Source of the DNA: Bacteroidales bacterium
GTDB lineage: Bacteria > Bacteroidota > Bacteroidia > Bacteroidales > Muribaculaceae
DNA: 47,619 nt
NCBI GenBank assembly: GCA_030524805.1
Contig: JAUNFY010000017.1
Location: 1-47,619, forward strand
Direction of reading: 5' to 3'
In this document: piece after piece, positions 35,346-45,277 of the stretch
How the letters are laid out: each line of letters starts with the position of its first letter
Numbering within the stretch: position 1 is the first letter of the stretch
Position numbers and translations under genes: made by a program
The notes under the pieces: model-generated
Told to the model about the DNA's origin: nothing
Seen by the model: the letters and a program-made list of their open reading frames with translations, nothing else
Databases searched by the model: none

Positions 35346-35424
35346 TTTTTATTGTGGGATTTGGCCTGCTCAGGGCGTCCCTGCAAAAGGATAAGTCGGT
35401 AGCGTTTGCTTCCGGCCTTTTTTT
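35346..35424 (+). ncRNA. Candidate small RNA with branched hairpin and U-tract
   Basis: A closing stem GGCC (35363-35366) with GGCC (35414-35417) encloses a first hairpin CAGGG-CGT-CCCTG (35371-35383) and a second GGTAGC-GTTT-GCTTCC (35398-35413, one mismatch). Seven Ts follow (35418-35424). It lies 270 bp upstream of dnaA. The branched form is more complex than a plain terminator and suggests a small RNA or a conditional terminator. No Rfam match could be named from memory. Confidence 0.4.
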
Positions 35425-35529
35425 ATGTTATGCCTGGTTGTATGTTCTTTCGTGTTCTATGTCATTAATGAGGCGCCGGGTGCGGAGTAGTGATTGGATG
35501 CAGTGTGGAAGAAGGGGCGGGAAATAGTG

Positions 35530-35552
35530 TTATTTAGATTGAGTCTAAATAA
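35530..35552. promoter_or_regulatory. Palindromic operator-like site upstream of dnaA
   Basis: Perfect 9-bp inverted repeat TTATTTAGA / TCTAAATAA around a 5-base centre, 144 bp before the dnaA ATG. The TTTAGA-N5-TCTAAA form resembles operators of DtxR/Fur-type metal regulators, but could be any dimeric repressor. It is not a DnaA box. Confidence 0.45.
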
Positions 35553-35638
35553 AATGTAAAGATAACTGAAAATCAGGGATGCAAAAAAAAAGTTTAGTTA
35601 AGAATGAAGATTCATTTCATTTATTAAAATTTTTATCT

Positions 35639-35646
35639 TAACTTTG
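35639..35646 (+). promoter_or_regulatory. -7 element of dnaA
   Basis: TAACTTTG fits TAnnTTTG; 20 bases upstream is TTTC, one base off TTTG. The ATG at 35696 gives a leader of about 43 bases. Confidence 0.6.
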
Positions 35647-35695
35647 CAAAACTTTTCGGCTCTCGAAAGGATAGATTTTTCAAAACCTTACAGCA

Positions 35696-37123
35696 ATGGA
35701 TCAGGATTACCGGAAAAAATGGCAAAAATGCCTTGATATCATCCGCGACAATGTCGGGGATGAGCGTTACAATACCTGGTTTGCACCGGCCAAAGCCGTT
35801 AAGTTTGAGAATAATACGCTTACCCTGGCGCTTCCGTCGACCTACGTGATGGAAGAATATGAAGATCGCTTCATTAGCCTGATTTCAAGTGTGTTGAGAA
35901 AAGAATTCGGGCCGGAGGTGCGTCTGGGCTATGAAGTGGAGGTGATCAGCGGCGACAAGCAGTCGTCGATGCAGTTTTCAAAGCCGATGCGTTCGGCGGC
36001 TGTCGACACCAAGTTCATGCAGTCTACCCAGCGTCAGGCAGCCGACTTCCTGAAACCGGCTGGCGGAAAAGCGGTGGATATCGATCCGCAGCTTAACCCT
36101 GCGATGACGTTCGAGAACTATTGCATAGGAGAGAGCAACAAACTGCCTCACACCATCGCGACCTACATAGCCAATCATCCCAACAAATCAGATTTCAATC
36201 CTTTCTTCCTTTACGGATCGGTAGGAGTGGGCAAGACCCATCTCATCCAGGCCGTAGGTATAAAGATAAAGGAGCGCAATCCGGCGGCACGTGTGCTTTT
36301 CCTGCCCATGCGTCAGTTTCAGAACATGTATGTCAACGCGGTGCTGAATCAGAAGTTGCCGGTGTTCATCAACTGGTTTCAGCAAGAGGTCGACGTGCTG
36401 CTGCTCGACGACCTTCAGGAGATATCCGGAAAGGTGAAGACAGCGGAGACCCTCTTCCCGATCTTCAACCACATGCACCACAACGGCAAGCAGCTTGTGT
36501 TCACCTGCGACCGCCCGCCTGTGGAGCTCGACGGCATAGAAGACCGTCTCATCGACCGCTTCAAATGGGGCGTAACAGAGGAACTTCCCAAGCCCGACTA
36601 TGCACTGCGCCGCTCCATACTCAAGTTCAAGGCAGAGAAAAACGGTCTTTCGCTGAGCGACGACATCATCGACTGCATAGCAAGCGCGGCCACGGGCAGC
36701 GTGCGCGAACTCGAGGGCATTGTGATGGGTGTGCTTACCCGCTCCATCACGCTTAACTGCCCGGTGACGCTGGAACTTACAAAAGAAGTGATGCGCCACA
36801 CCGTGAAGGCTGCCCCCAGCGGCAAACCTGTGAATTTCGACATGATAGTGGACGCGACAGCGGAATATTATAAACTTAGTCCGGACGTGATCTTCACCAA
36901 GAGCCGTGTGCGCGACATCGCCGATGCGCGGCAGGTGATCATGTATCTCAGCCATGACCTCACCGGGCTGTCGTCGTCGGCTATCGGAGCGAAGCTCAAC
37001 CGCAGCCACGTGACTGTACTTCACGGCATATCCGCCATCCAGGACCGCATCCGCTTCGCCAAGGAAGTGCAGGAGGCCGTGACATCAATCAGAGCCGAAA
37101 TCAACCGCCTTGCCAAACTTTGA
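35696..37123 (+). CDS. dnaA: Chromosomal replication initiator DnaA (divergent)
   Basis: 475 residues with all four DnaA regions: N-terminal domain I (1-85), a linker (86-135), the AAA+ domain with Walker A GSVGVGKTH (174-182) and Walker B LLLDD (235-239), RLIDRFKWG near 284-292, and the C-terminal helix-turn-helix (about 380-475). The DNA-recognition signature, usually GRDHTTVLHA, reads NRSHVTVLHG at 435-444, so Asp and one Thr that contact the DnaA box in E. coli are changed. Single copy in the window. Probably the housekeeping DnaA with altered box preference; lineage drift is possible. No cluster of DnaA boxes is seen upstream. Confidence 0.93.
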   Translation: MDQDYRKKWQKCLDIIRDNVGDERYNTWFAPAKAVKFENNTLTLALPSTYVMEEYEDRFISLISSVLRKEFGPEVRLGYEVEVISGDKQSSMQFSKPMRSAAVDTKFMQSTQRQAADFLKPAGGKAVDIDPQLNPAMTFENYCIGESNKLPHTIATYIANHPNKSDFNPFFLYGSVGVGKTHLIQAVGIKIKERNPAARVLFLPMRQFQNMYVNAVLNQKLPVFINWFQQEVDVLLLDDLQEISGKVKTAETLFPIFNHMHHNGKQLVFTCDRPPVELDGIEDRLIDRFKWGVTEELPKPDYALRRSILKFKAEKNGLSLSDDIIDCIASAATGSVRELEGIVMGVLTRSITLNCPVTLELTKEVMRHTVKAAPSGKPVNFDMIVDATAEYYKLSPDVIFTKSRVRDIADARQVIMYLSHDLTGLSSSAIGAKLNRSHVTVLHGISAIQDRIRFAKEVQEAVTSIRAEINRLAKL

Positions 37124-37171
37124 GCGAAAAGCGCGGCTTTTAGTATCTCTAAGAAACAAATTCAAACGCTT

Positions 37172-37222
37172 CATAAATGGAAAAGCGAACTTGCGGCAAG
37201 CAAGTTCGCTTTTCCATTTATG
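37172..37222. terminator. Bidirectional terminator between dnaA and the TPR gene
   Basis: Perfect 23-bp inverted repeat (37172-37194 with 37200-37222) with the 5-base loop GGCAA. The arms contain AAAAGCGAACTTGC. The genes converge here, and A/T-rich ends flank both sides, so it can serve both. Confidence 0.88.
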
Positions 37223-37251
37223 CTTTTGATAACAGGGAAGACCGGTTGTGG

Positions 37252-39453
37252 TCAATCTTCGGGATTGAATGAAAGGTATTCTATGAGCAGGCGCATCTCG
37301 TTGCTGTCGCCGCCGCGAAGCTGCAGAAGGGGAATGTCGGCGAGAAGCGCCTGTTTCCACTGCATGTCGGGGTCGTTTTGCCTCACGGTCATCCTGTAGT
37401 GGCGCATGGCGCCGGGAATGTCGTGGCTCAGGAAGGAGATGTGGCCGAGCATGCGGTAGTCGTCTTCCGACTTGTCGATGGTCGGAATCTGCTCAAGCCA
37501 ACCGACAGCCTTTTCGAAATCGCCCAAGCCAAAGGCGCAGCGGGCCATAAGGCGCATCACTTCGGAGTCGCCGGGAGTCTCATAGTCGATGCGGTAGAGT
37601 TGTTTGAGCGCTTCGTCCCATTTCTCGTCGGCCATGAGTATTTCGGCAAGCATCAGCGAGATGCGCCGGTCGAATGCTCCGTCGTCGGGAAGCGACATCT
37701 TCAGATAGTCGGCGGCATTGCGGAGGTCGCCCTTGCGACGGTAGCAAAGCGCCAGACGTCTTGCTATCCACTTGCTTTCCGGATTGAAAAGCTGGGCCTT
37801 CATGTATGCCTCGACGGCCTCGTCGGGGTCGCTGCTGAGTTTCTCGCAGCAAAAACCGATTTTCTCCCATATATGGCTCTGGTCGGCAGAGATGAAAGCC
37901 AACTCCTCGAGGAGAGGTTTGGCTTCGGCATAATATCCGCGTTTGAAATAAAACTCAGCCAAAGAAGCCGTTTGATCGCCGGATTTGAAAATGTCGGCAA
38001 ACACTGGCAGGGAGCTGAAACTGATGAACCGGGCGAAAGGATCGAAAAACTCCTGATGCTTGGGGTGGAGTTTGTGGAATCTGTAAAGGTCGCGGCAATA
38101 TCTTATGGCTTCATCTTCAAATTCCCTGCCGGCTTTCAGCAGCTGGAAATCCTTCATCTGCTCGCGGATCTGCTCCATCTGCCCCTTGAGCTGCGACATC
38201 ATCATGTCGCGTTGCATCTCAGGCATGTTGGAGAGGGAGAAGGCGAAAGAATACTTGTCGGAATCGCACATCATGCCGTTGATCTCCATCAGCGCTGTAA
38301 GGTCGTTGTCGCCGATGCGCATGAGGGAGTTGAGCATGGTGTGGTGGGTTGAGAAAGTGCGCATCCAGTTGCTGAGGGAGCGGAAAAACGGGAAACCTTT
38401 CAGGTTGGAGAACGCCACCATCATTACGTCGGCACCATCGCTCTGCAACTCGGTGAGTTCCTTGATCTTGTCTTCAAGTCCGGAATTCTTCATGAGCCGT
38501 TCCCATTCCGGATTTCCTTCCATGTCGGCAAGCGAGGTTTCCTGCGAGGCGTTTTTCAGACGGTTGATGATTTCGGGGCCGAACTGCATAAGTCCCGGGA
38601 TTACCTCTTTCTGAAGCTTGCGGGTGATCCGTTCGGTGTCGCGGGTCTGCATCAGCGCATATACCGCCGACCGGATTTTGCCGGCCATCCCATCCGTGTC
38701 GGCCAAGGCTGCGAGACGGTTGAGGAGTGTCACGTCGTCGTCGATCCGGGCGCTCCAACGGTCGAGCGCGAGCATGAGCGACACGATTGCCCTTGCCTTG
38801 ATCTTGATATTGTCGGAGAGCGTCAGCTCGCACAGCATCATCAGCGCGTCGTGGTTGTAATACTTCATCAGGCCGAGCGATACGCCCGAAATGATGAGGC
38901 AGGCGGTGGAGTCGGGCACTGCGCCCGAAGCGATTCTCATTCCCGTGGCCTGATATATATGGGCGGGTATGGCATCGGCGATCCAGAACGCCTCGAAGAG
39001 CGCGTTTTCGGTGTCTTCCACCTTGCGGAGGGCGTCGAGCGGATAAGAGCCGGCTGTTATGGCGAGTTCCGACATTGATTTGTTTTCGACCACGTCGTCG
39101 AGAGCCTTCTGTATGTCGACCGCGCGCATGCGGTTGAGGCGGAGGGTGGAGAAATACATCAGGGAAGAAGCCGACGCGTTCATCTCGCGGTCGAGAGTGT
39201 CGGCTGTGTCGAGGAGTGTGCGGCGTATGTCGGCCAGGATGCGGTAGCGCTGTGGGTCATCGGCACCTTGCCCGAAATAGCGGAGCAGGTATCTGAGCGT
39301 GCTTTCAGCCTGATTGAGAGTGCCGAGGCATTTCGACTGAGGATTCTCGGTGAGCCGCTGGCGAAGATAATCGATAGAGTCCTTGTATCGGCCGTCGCTG
39401 AGCAGAGCCGCCGTGTGCAGGGGTATGTCTTTTATATTTTCTGATTCTTTCAT
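37252..39453 (-). CDS. Large TPR-repeat protein
   Basis: 733 residues from ATG 39453 (MKESENIKDIPL). No signal peptide. The last third is a run of TPR-like helix pairs (e.g. AEAKPLLEELAFISADQSHIWEKIGFCCEKLSSDPDEAVEAYMKAQLFNP); the middle is helical with no known catalytic motif. Function unknown. It lies alone on the minus strand between dnaA and the DUF4293 gene. Confidence 0.82.
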   Translation of the reverse strand: MKESENIKDIPLHTAALLSDGRYKDSIDYLRQRLTENPQSKCLGTLNQAESTLRYLLRYFGQGADDPQRYRILADIRRTLLDTADTLDREMNASASSLMYFSTLRLNRMRAVDIQKALDDVVENKSMSELAITAGSYPLDALRKVEDTENALFEAFWIADAIPAHIYQATGMRIASGAVPDSTACLIISGVSLGLMKYYNHDALMMLCELTLSDNIKIKARAIVSLMLALDRWSARIDDDVTLLNRLAALADTDGMAGKIRSAVYALMQTRDTERITRKLQKEVIPGLMQFGPEIINRLKNASQETSLADMEGNPEWERLMKNSGLEDKIKELTELQSDGADVMMVAFSNLKGFPFFRSLSNWMRTFSTHHTMLNSLMRIGDNDLTALMEINGMMCDSDKYSFAFSLSNMPEMQRDMMMSQLKGQMEQIREQMKDFQLLKAGREFEDEAIRYCRDLYRFHKLHPKHQEFFDPFARFISFSSLPVFADIFKSGDQTASLAEFYFKRGYYAEAKPLLEELAFISADQSHIWEKIGFCCEKLSSDPDEAVEAYMKAQLFNPESKWIARRLALCYRRKGDLRNAADYLKMSLPDDGAFDRRISLMLAEILMADEKWDEALKQLYRIDYETPGDSEVMRLMARCAFGLGDFEKAVGWLEQIPTIDKSEDDYRMLGHISFLSHDIPGAMRHYRMTVRQNDPDMQWKQALLADIPLLQLRGGDSNEMRLLIEYLSFNPED

Positions 39454-39551
39454 TAGATGTGAAGGGTGCGGAAAAGGTAAAAATAGCACACCACTCTATA
39501 AAGAGAAACAAATTAAATGCCAAAAAACGATGAAAAGTGCATATTTTTTTG

Positions 39552-39559
39552 TAATTTTG
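39552..39559 (+). promoter_or_regulatory. -7 element of DUF4293-proS
   Basis: TAATTTTG fits TAnnTTTG, 44 bases before the DUF4293 ATG. No TTTG at about 20 bases was found. Confidence 0.45.
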
Positions 39560-39602
39560 TGGATTGATATAGACAACCTACTGAAAAAAACAAAAATAAG
39601 AC

Positions 39603-40082
39603 ATGGTAATTCAAAGATGGCAATCCGTGATGTTGCTGATTTCAGGCATTATGATGGGAATATTCTCTTTTATGAATCTCGGAGTGATCCAGGCTGCCGA
39701 CTATACTTTCAATGTCGGGGCGCTCGGAATATTCCGTGAAGGTATCGCCACCGAAGGAGGAGAGCCTACAGGAATCAGCACCATCTATCTTTTCATCGAC
39801 AGCGTGCTGGCTATGCTTCTTCCCCTCGTGGGCATATTCTGCTTCAAGAACATGAAGCTGCAGAAAAACATCATTTACATCTCAATGCTGACAATAGTGA
39901 CATCGGCGGCACTGCTCACCTTCAAGGCTTCGCAGTTTGCCGGCGATCTCCAGGCAGCCGACGGAGTGAACTGGAGCGTTTTCGTCGGAGCTCCATTGGT
40001 GGCTCTCATCGCCGACATTGTGGCGATCAGGCTGATAAATTCCGACATCAAGCGTCTGCGGGCCGCCGACAGGCTCCGCTGA
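39603..40082 (+). CDS. DUF4293 family membrane protein
   Basis: 159 residues with four membrane segments and the MVIQRWQSVMLLISG start typical of DUF4293, a Bacteroidota family of unknown function. It lies 74 bases before proS on the same strand. Confidence 0.88.
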   Translation: MVIQRWQSVMLLISGIMMGIFSFMNLGVIQAADYTFNVGALGIFREGIATEGGEPTGISTIYLFIDSVLAMLLPLVGIFCFKNMKLQKNIIYISMLTIVTSAALLTFKASQFAGDLQAADGVNWSVFVGAPLVALIADIVAIRLINSDIKRLRAADRLR

Positions 40083-40156
40083 GCAATTTCTTCAATAACA
40101 ATTAACCCCGAAACTCACAAAGATTCCTACAAGGAACAATCGAACACATAAACGCG

Positions 40157-41638
40157 ATGGCAAAAGAACTTAAGAACTTCACAAAAAGATCTGACAATTA
40201 CTCTCAGTGGTACAACGAATTAGTTGTGAAAGCCGATTTGGCCGAGCAGTCGGCGGTGCGCGGCTGCATGGTGATCAAACCTTACGGCTATGCCATCTGG
40301 GAAAAAATGCAACGCACACTCGACGACATGTTCAAGGCTACAGGCCACCAGAATGCATACTTCCCGCTGCTGATACCGAAATCATTCCTCTGCCGCGAGG
40401 CCGAGCATGTGGAAGGATTCGCCAAGGAATGCGCCGTGGTGACACACTACCGTCTCAAAAACGACCCCGAGGGCAACGGAGTGGTGGTGGACCCTGAGGC
40501 CCGCCTCGAAGAGGAACTCATCATACGCCCCACTTCCGAGACCATAATCTGGAATACGTATAAAAACTGGATCCATTCCTATCGCGACCTGCCCATCCTT
40601 ATCAACCAGTGGGCCAACGTGATGCGTTGGGAAATGAGAACCCGTATGTTCCTGCGCACCGCTGAATTCCTGTGGCAGGAAGGCCACACGGCGCATGCCA
40701 CCCGCGAGGAAGCCGAGGCTGAGGCACGCAAGATGCTTGAGGTCTATGCCGACTTCGCCGAAAACTACATGGCGGTGCCCGTGATCAAGGGTGTGAAATC
40801 GCCCAACGAACGCTTCGCCGGCGCAGTAGACACCTTCACCATCGAGGCCATGATGCAGGACGGCAAAGCCCTCCAGTCGGGCACCAGCCACTTCCTCGGC
40901 CAGAATTTCGCGAAGGCATTCGACGTGACATACATCAACAAGGAGAATAAGCCCGAATATGTGTGGGCCACATCGTGGGGCGTTTCGACACGCCTGATGG
41001 GTGCGCTCATCATGACTCATTCCGACGACAACGGACTCGTGCTTCCGCCGCATCTCGCACCTATCCAGGTGGTAATCGTGCCAATCTACAAGGATGCCGA
41101 AGGACTCGCCAAGATTTCGGAAAGAGTGGCAGGCATCGTGGCAAACCTCAGGGCAAAAGGGGTGAGCGTGAAGTATGACGACGCCGACAACAAACGTCCC
41201 GGATTCAAGTTTGCCGACTATGAAGTGAAGGGTGTGCCCGTGCGTCTGGCACTCGGAGCCCGCGACCTCGAAAACGGTACAGTGGAAGTGATGCGTCGCG
41301 ACACTCTCGAGAAAGAGACTCTCCCGCTCGAGGGCATAGAGCAGACTGTGGTGGAAATGCTTGAAGACATCCAGAAGAACCTGCTTGTGAAGGCCCGTAA
41401 GTATCGCGACGAGATGACCACCACTGCCGACACCTACGAGGAATTCAAGGAAAAACTCGAGAAGGGTGGTTTCATCCTCGCTCACTGGGACGGCACACCC
41501 GAGACAGAGGAAAAAATCAAGGAAGAGACCAAGGCTACTATCCGTTGCATCCCGTTTGAGGGCGACACCACCCCCGGCGTGTGCATGGTGACAGGCAAGC
41601 CCTCGGCACGCCGCGTCATTTTTGCAAGGTCGTATTAA
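40157..41638 (+). CDS. proS: Prolyl-tRNA synthetase, archaeal/eukaryotic type
   Basis: 493 residues, without the large insertion domain of the E. coli type. Class II motifs are visible ([41 protein letters not shown]) and the family-specific C-terminal [20 protein letters not shown]. Attaches proline to tRNA-Pro. This ProS type is normal in Bacteroidota. Confidence 0.98.
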   Translation: MAKELKNFTKRSDNYSQWYNELVVKADLAEQSAVRGCMVIKPYGYAIWEKMQRTLDDMFKATGHQNAYFPLLIPKSFLCREAEHVEGFAKECAVVTHYRLKNDPEGNGVVVDPEARLEEELIIRPTSETIIWNTYKNWIHSYRDLPILINQWANVMRWEMRTRMFLRTAEFLWQEGHTAHATREEAEAEARKMLEVYADFAENYMAVPVIKGVKSPNERFAGAVDTFTIEAMMQDGKALQSGTSHFLGQNFAKAFDVTYINKENKPEYVWATSWGVSTRLMGALIMTHSDDNGLVLPPHLAPIQVVIVPIYKDAEGLAKISERVAGIVANLRAKGVSVKYDDADNKRPGFKFADYEVKGVPVRLALGARDLENGTVEVMRRDTLEKETLPLEGIEQTVVEMLEDIQKNLLVKARKYRDEMTTTADTYEEFKEKLEKGGFILAHWDGTPETEEKIKEETKATIRCIPFEGDTTPGVCMVTGKPSARRVIFARSY

Positions 41639-41662
41639 TCAGCTAAAACACTTTTGCAACTC

Positions 41663-43849
41663 ATGAACAGTGCATTGAAAAAAAGCTTGATGTTGGTGTC
41701 GATGGCCGGCATGGCGATCGGGGCAGCCGCCTCTCCGCTCGATGCAAGAGACTATTGCGATGTCTCGGTCAACGGAGCCGCCGGCATCCGCGAGATGCGC
41801 CCGCTTGCCGACGGCAAGAGCTACAGCGCGGTGAGCAGCGACGGAAGGAGCATCGATATCTACAGCTATGCCACCGGCAAGAAGACCGGCACCCTCTTCA
41901 GCCTCGATGCTGTGAAGGGCGACGTGAAGATCGATTCGTTCGACGGCTATGAGATTTCCGACAACGGGCGTAAGATAATGCTCAGGAACGATAAGAAAGG
42001 TATCTGGCGATATAGCTTCACGGCAGAATACTACGTGTTTGACACGATGCGCTCCACCATGCAGCGGGTGTCGACCAAAGGCCCGCAGCGCGGCGCAACT
42101 ATGTCGCACGACGGACTCCGCGTGGCATACGTGCGTGACAACAACGTATACCTTTCTAACCTTGACTACAAGACCGACATTGCGGTGACTACCGACGGCG
42201 AGGTCAACAAAATATCCTACGGAGCACCTGACTGGGTGTATGAGGAGGAATTCGGAGTGCAGTGCACGCTGTGCTGGAGCGGCGACGACCAGACGCTTGC
42301 CTTCATGAAGTGGGATGAGTCGAAAGTGCCGCAGTATTCCTTCGACGCCTACCGCTCATTCTACGACAAGGATCCGCTTGCCGACCCTTATCCCCGATCG
42401 TTCTCCTATAAATATCCGCTCCCGGGCTACAGCAATTCCACCGTGTCGGTGCTTGCCTACGATGTCAACTCGCGCAACATCAAGACTATGGATCTGCAGC
42501 TCACGGAAGATGACTATGTGCCCGACATGCGTTTTGACGGCAAGGGCGAGCGGCTGATGGTGATGAAACTCAACCGCAACCAGAACGACCTGCGCATCTT
42601 CAGCGTTAATCCGGCCTCTACCGTGGCCTCGCAGGTATATGCCGAGCAGAGCAAGACATGGCTCAGCGACAGGGTCTACACTATGACCAGTTATGACAAC
42701 GACTCCTTCATCGTAGCCTCGCAGAAGAGCGGATGGACGCACCTTTATGAATATGCCTACAACGGCAAACTTTTGCGTCAGATAACAGACGGCGATTTCA
42801 ACGTGACCGCCTATTATGGAAAATCACCGGCCGGACTGCATTATTTCCAGACCACGAAGCTCGGGGCTTTCAACCGCAATGTGGCATATATCGATGCAAA
42901 AGGTGTGCTCAGGCTTCTGCACGACACTCCGGGATGGGAATCATGCAGCTTCAGCAAGGATATGTCGTATTATATCCGCAGTTGGAGCGATCTCAACACT
43001 CCGCCGCAGTATACGGTGTGGAGCACATCGGGCAAGAAAGTGACCGACCTTGAGATGAACGAGGCTTACGCCGCAAGATATGCCGCAGCGCCGAAATTTG
43101 AGCTGACAAGCGTGAAAAACGCCGATGGTCAGGACATGAACGCCATGGTGATGAAGCCGTCTGGTTTCAATGCCTCCACCAAATATCCGCTGCTGATGTA
43201 TCAGTATAACGGGCCGGAATCGCAGGAAGTAACCAACAAATGGCGCATCGACGGGCTCAACTACCTTGCCCAGCAGGGCTATGTGGTGGCGATTGTGGAT
43301 GGCCGTGGCACAGGCGGACGTTCCGAGGAATGGTGCAAATGCGTCTACATGCGTCTGGGGCATTATGAGACCCTCGACCAGATAGCCGGCGCGAACGCTC
43401 TTGCGAAACTTCCCTACGTAGACGCGTCGAAGATGTCGCTTTTCGGCTGGAGCTACGGCGGCTACATGACGCTGATGGAGATGAGCGCGGAAGACTCTCC
43501 CTTCAAATGCGGTGTGGCGATGGCGGCCGTGACCGACTGGAAATGGTATGACTCTATCTACACCGAACGCTTCATGCGCACTCCCGGACAGAATGAAGCA
43601 GGCTACGAAAGCTCATCGGCAATGGGCCGGAGCCACAGGCTCAAAGGCAAGCTGCTGATCATGAGCGGCTCGAACGACGACAACGTGCATTACTACAACA
43701 CGCTGATGTATAGCTCCAAACTGACCTATGAAGGCAAACTCTTCGACATGATGGTCTTCACCGGTCAGGAGCATTCGATGCGCCGGGGCAATCTGCGGAC
43801 TCAGCTGTATAAGAAAGTGCTCGATTTCCTCGACACCAACCTGAGATAG
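41663..43849 (+). CDS. S9 family peptidase, dipeptidyl-peptidase IV-like
   Basis: 728 residues with an N-terminal signal peptide (about 1-22, ending GAAAS). An eight-bladed propeller region includes the Glu-Glu motif DWVYEEEF that anchors substrate N-termini in DPP IV. The catalytic triad is Ser597 in GWSYGGYM, Asp672/673 in SGSNDDNVHYY and His704 in GQEHSMR. Removes Xaa-Pro dipeptides in the periplasm. It starts 24 bases after proS; the upstream TTG at 41654 would give three more residues. Confidence 0.95.
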   Translation: MNSALKKSLMLVSMAGMAIGAAASPLDARDYCDVSVNGAAGIREMRPLADGKSYSAVSSDGRSIDIYSYATGKKTGTLFSLDAVKGDVKIDSFDGYEISDNGRKIMLRNDKKGIWRYSFTAEYYVFDTMRSTMQRVSTKGPQRGATMSHDGLRVAYVRDNNVYLSNLDYKTDIAVTTDGEVNKISYGAPDWVYEEEFGVQCTLCWSGDDQTLAFMKWDESKVPQYSFDAYRSFYDKDPLADPYPRSFSYKYPLPGYSNSTVSVLAYDVNSRNIKTMDLQLTEDDYVPDMRFDGKGERLMVMKLNRNQNDLRIFSVNPASTVASQVYAEQSKTWLSDRVYTMTSYDNDSFIVASQKSGWTHLYEYAYNGKLLRQITDGDFNVTAYYGKSPAGLHYFQTTKLGAFNRNVAYIDAKGVLRLLHDTPGWESCSFSKDMSYYIRSWSDLNTPPQYTVWSTSGKKVTDLEMNEAYAARYAAAPKFELTSVKNADGQDMNAMVMKPSGFNASTKYPLLMYQYNGPESQEVTNKWRIDGLNYLAQQGYVVAIVDGRGTGGRSEEWCKCVYMRLGHYETLDQIAGANALAKLPYVDASKMSLFGWSYGGYMTLMEMSAEDSPFKCGVAMAAVTDWKWYDSIYTERFMRTPGQNEAGYESSSAMGRSHRLKGKLLIMSGSNDDNVHYYNTLMYSSKLTYEGKLFDMMVFTGQEHSMRRGNLRTQLYKKVLDFLDTNLR

Positions 43850-43924
43850 TCGCCCACGCGCAGACATCATCCGATAAAGACCAAGAAGATCCATTCCATA
43901 AAACTCCATATATTCAATTAGTCA

Positions 43925-45271
43925 ATGAACGATTTAAGGAAAGTCAACAGTTTGCAACTGTATTATCTATGGCGGAATCTCGCCATAGCTCTTCTGTGCA
44001 TAGCCATGACTGTGATCGCCACCCACATGCTGCCGCACTACATGGCGCCCGTGGTGTCGCTCTTCTTCTGCAGCGTACTCTACACCATGATGTGGAACGA
44101 CGAGCACTCCCCGCAGCCGGGGTGTATGATAATGCCTCAGATAGCATTCTTCAGCCTGCTGGTGTATTCTTTCCTTAATATCGTGCTCGTGATAATGCAC
44201 GTGATGCACGTGGTGGCGGTGCCTGACGAACTGATGTTCTTCAACCAGCCGTTCATGCCGGCCCTGACATTGCTCCCCATCACATTCCTCAGCATAATCT
44301 TCACTATGGCCTTCCGCCTGTCTACTCCCGTATGCAGCCGCTGCCACGCGAGGTCGGGAGGATTGCGCGACAGGGGCTACTTCGGCTTCATCACCTCGCG
44401 CGAATCGAGGCTTCAGCTCAAGAATGTGGCTGTGCTTTTCGCATTGCTGTCGGTGGTTGTATGGTGGTATTATCTCGACATATACGTCAACGTGAACCAG
44501 AACGGCCGCGACTGGTATATGTTTGTATGGCTCATAGTGCTGCTTATCGTGATAGATGAAGTCTACTTCATCATGCGCTACTATAATCTCTATCTCGACT
44601 TCCTGGAGCATAACGAGATCATCACTCCCGATGAAATCCGCGACATGACGGCGTGCACCTATCTGCGCTATTATCTCATCTGCGGCGAATACGTCTACGT
44701 CGACAAGAATGCCTACGACCGCGTGGCGCAGCGGGAGAATGTGCTCGACACCCCTTTCACTACCAAGAAAACAATGAACGGCATCCATCAGATCGACGTC
44801 AGGAAGATTATTGAGAGCATGGCGGGAGTGACCGGTGGCGAACTGAAGTTCTTTTTCGGCCGCCATGTGACGGGCAATAACAAGGTGTCGGTCCTCCGGT
44901 ATTTCTATTTCCTTGATGGCGAGGTAGAAGACTATAATAGTATAGAGGCTCCGGGCTATTGGATTCATTTCAGGCAGATACAGCTCCTCTACAAGCACAC
45001 CCCGAACATTATCGGCACCAATGGGCTCAACGACCTTTCGCGCCTCTTCACGATTATGATGACCGAAAGGGATTTCGATGAGAATGGAGTGAGGAAAAAC
45101 CAGATCCGTTCCTACAGGCGGTCGATCACGTTGGCCGACGTGAGGAAAACGCAGATCGACCTTCAGGACGACAAGTGGATTCACATCGCGCACTTCAACA
45201 GCGATATCAAGTTCTATAAATTCAAGAAGTTGATGCGCAATATGTTCGGACGCAAACGCCGCAGCTTTTAA
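43925..45271 (+). CDS. Unrecognised integral membrane protein with CxxC motif
   Basis: 448 residues, not assigned to a family. About six membrane segments in the first 216 residues (17-36, 40-57, 69-98, 111-131, 167-184, 198-216), with CSRC (137-140) in the loop before the fifth segment; a single CxxC, not a full zinc ribbon. The C-terminal half (from 217) is soluble, basic near its end (GRKRRSF) and without catalytic motif that I recognise. Lies between the DPP IV-like gene and miaA (7-base gap). Confidence 0.75.
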   Translation: MNDLRKVNSLQLYYLWRNLAIALLCIAMTVIATHMLPHYMAPVVSLFFCSVLYTMMWNDEHSPQPGCMIMPQIAFFSLLVYSFLNIVLVIMHVMHVVAVPDELMFFNQPFMPALTLLPITFLSIIFTMAFRLSTPVCSRCHARSGGLRDRGYFGFITSRESRLQLKNVAVLFALLSVVVWWYYLDIYVNVNQNGRDWYMFVWLIVLLIVIDEVYFIMRYYNLYLDFLEHNEIITPDEIRDMTACTYLRYYLICGEYVYVDKNAYDRVAQRENVLDTPFTTKKTMNGIHQIDVRKIIESMAGVTGGELKFFFGRHVTGNNKVSVLRYFYFLDGEVEDYNSIEAPGYWIHFRQIQLLYKHTPNIIGTNGLNDLSRLFTIMMTERDFDENGVRKNQIRSYRRSITLADVRKTQIDLQDDKWIHIAHFNSDIKFYKFKKLMRNMFGRKRRSF

Positions 45272-45277
45272 AAAAAT

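Noticed and set aside
35199-35695. Chromosome origin next to dnaA
   Set aside because: No cluster of TTATCCACA-type DnaA boxes is seen; a single weak TGTGGAA is not enough. In Bacteroidota the origin is often not adjacent to dnaA, and this DnaA may recognise a different box.
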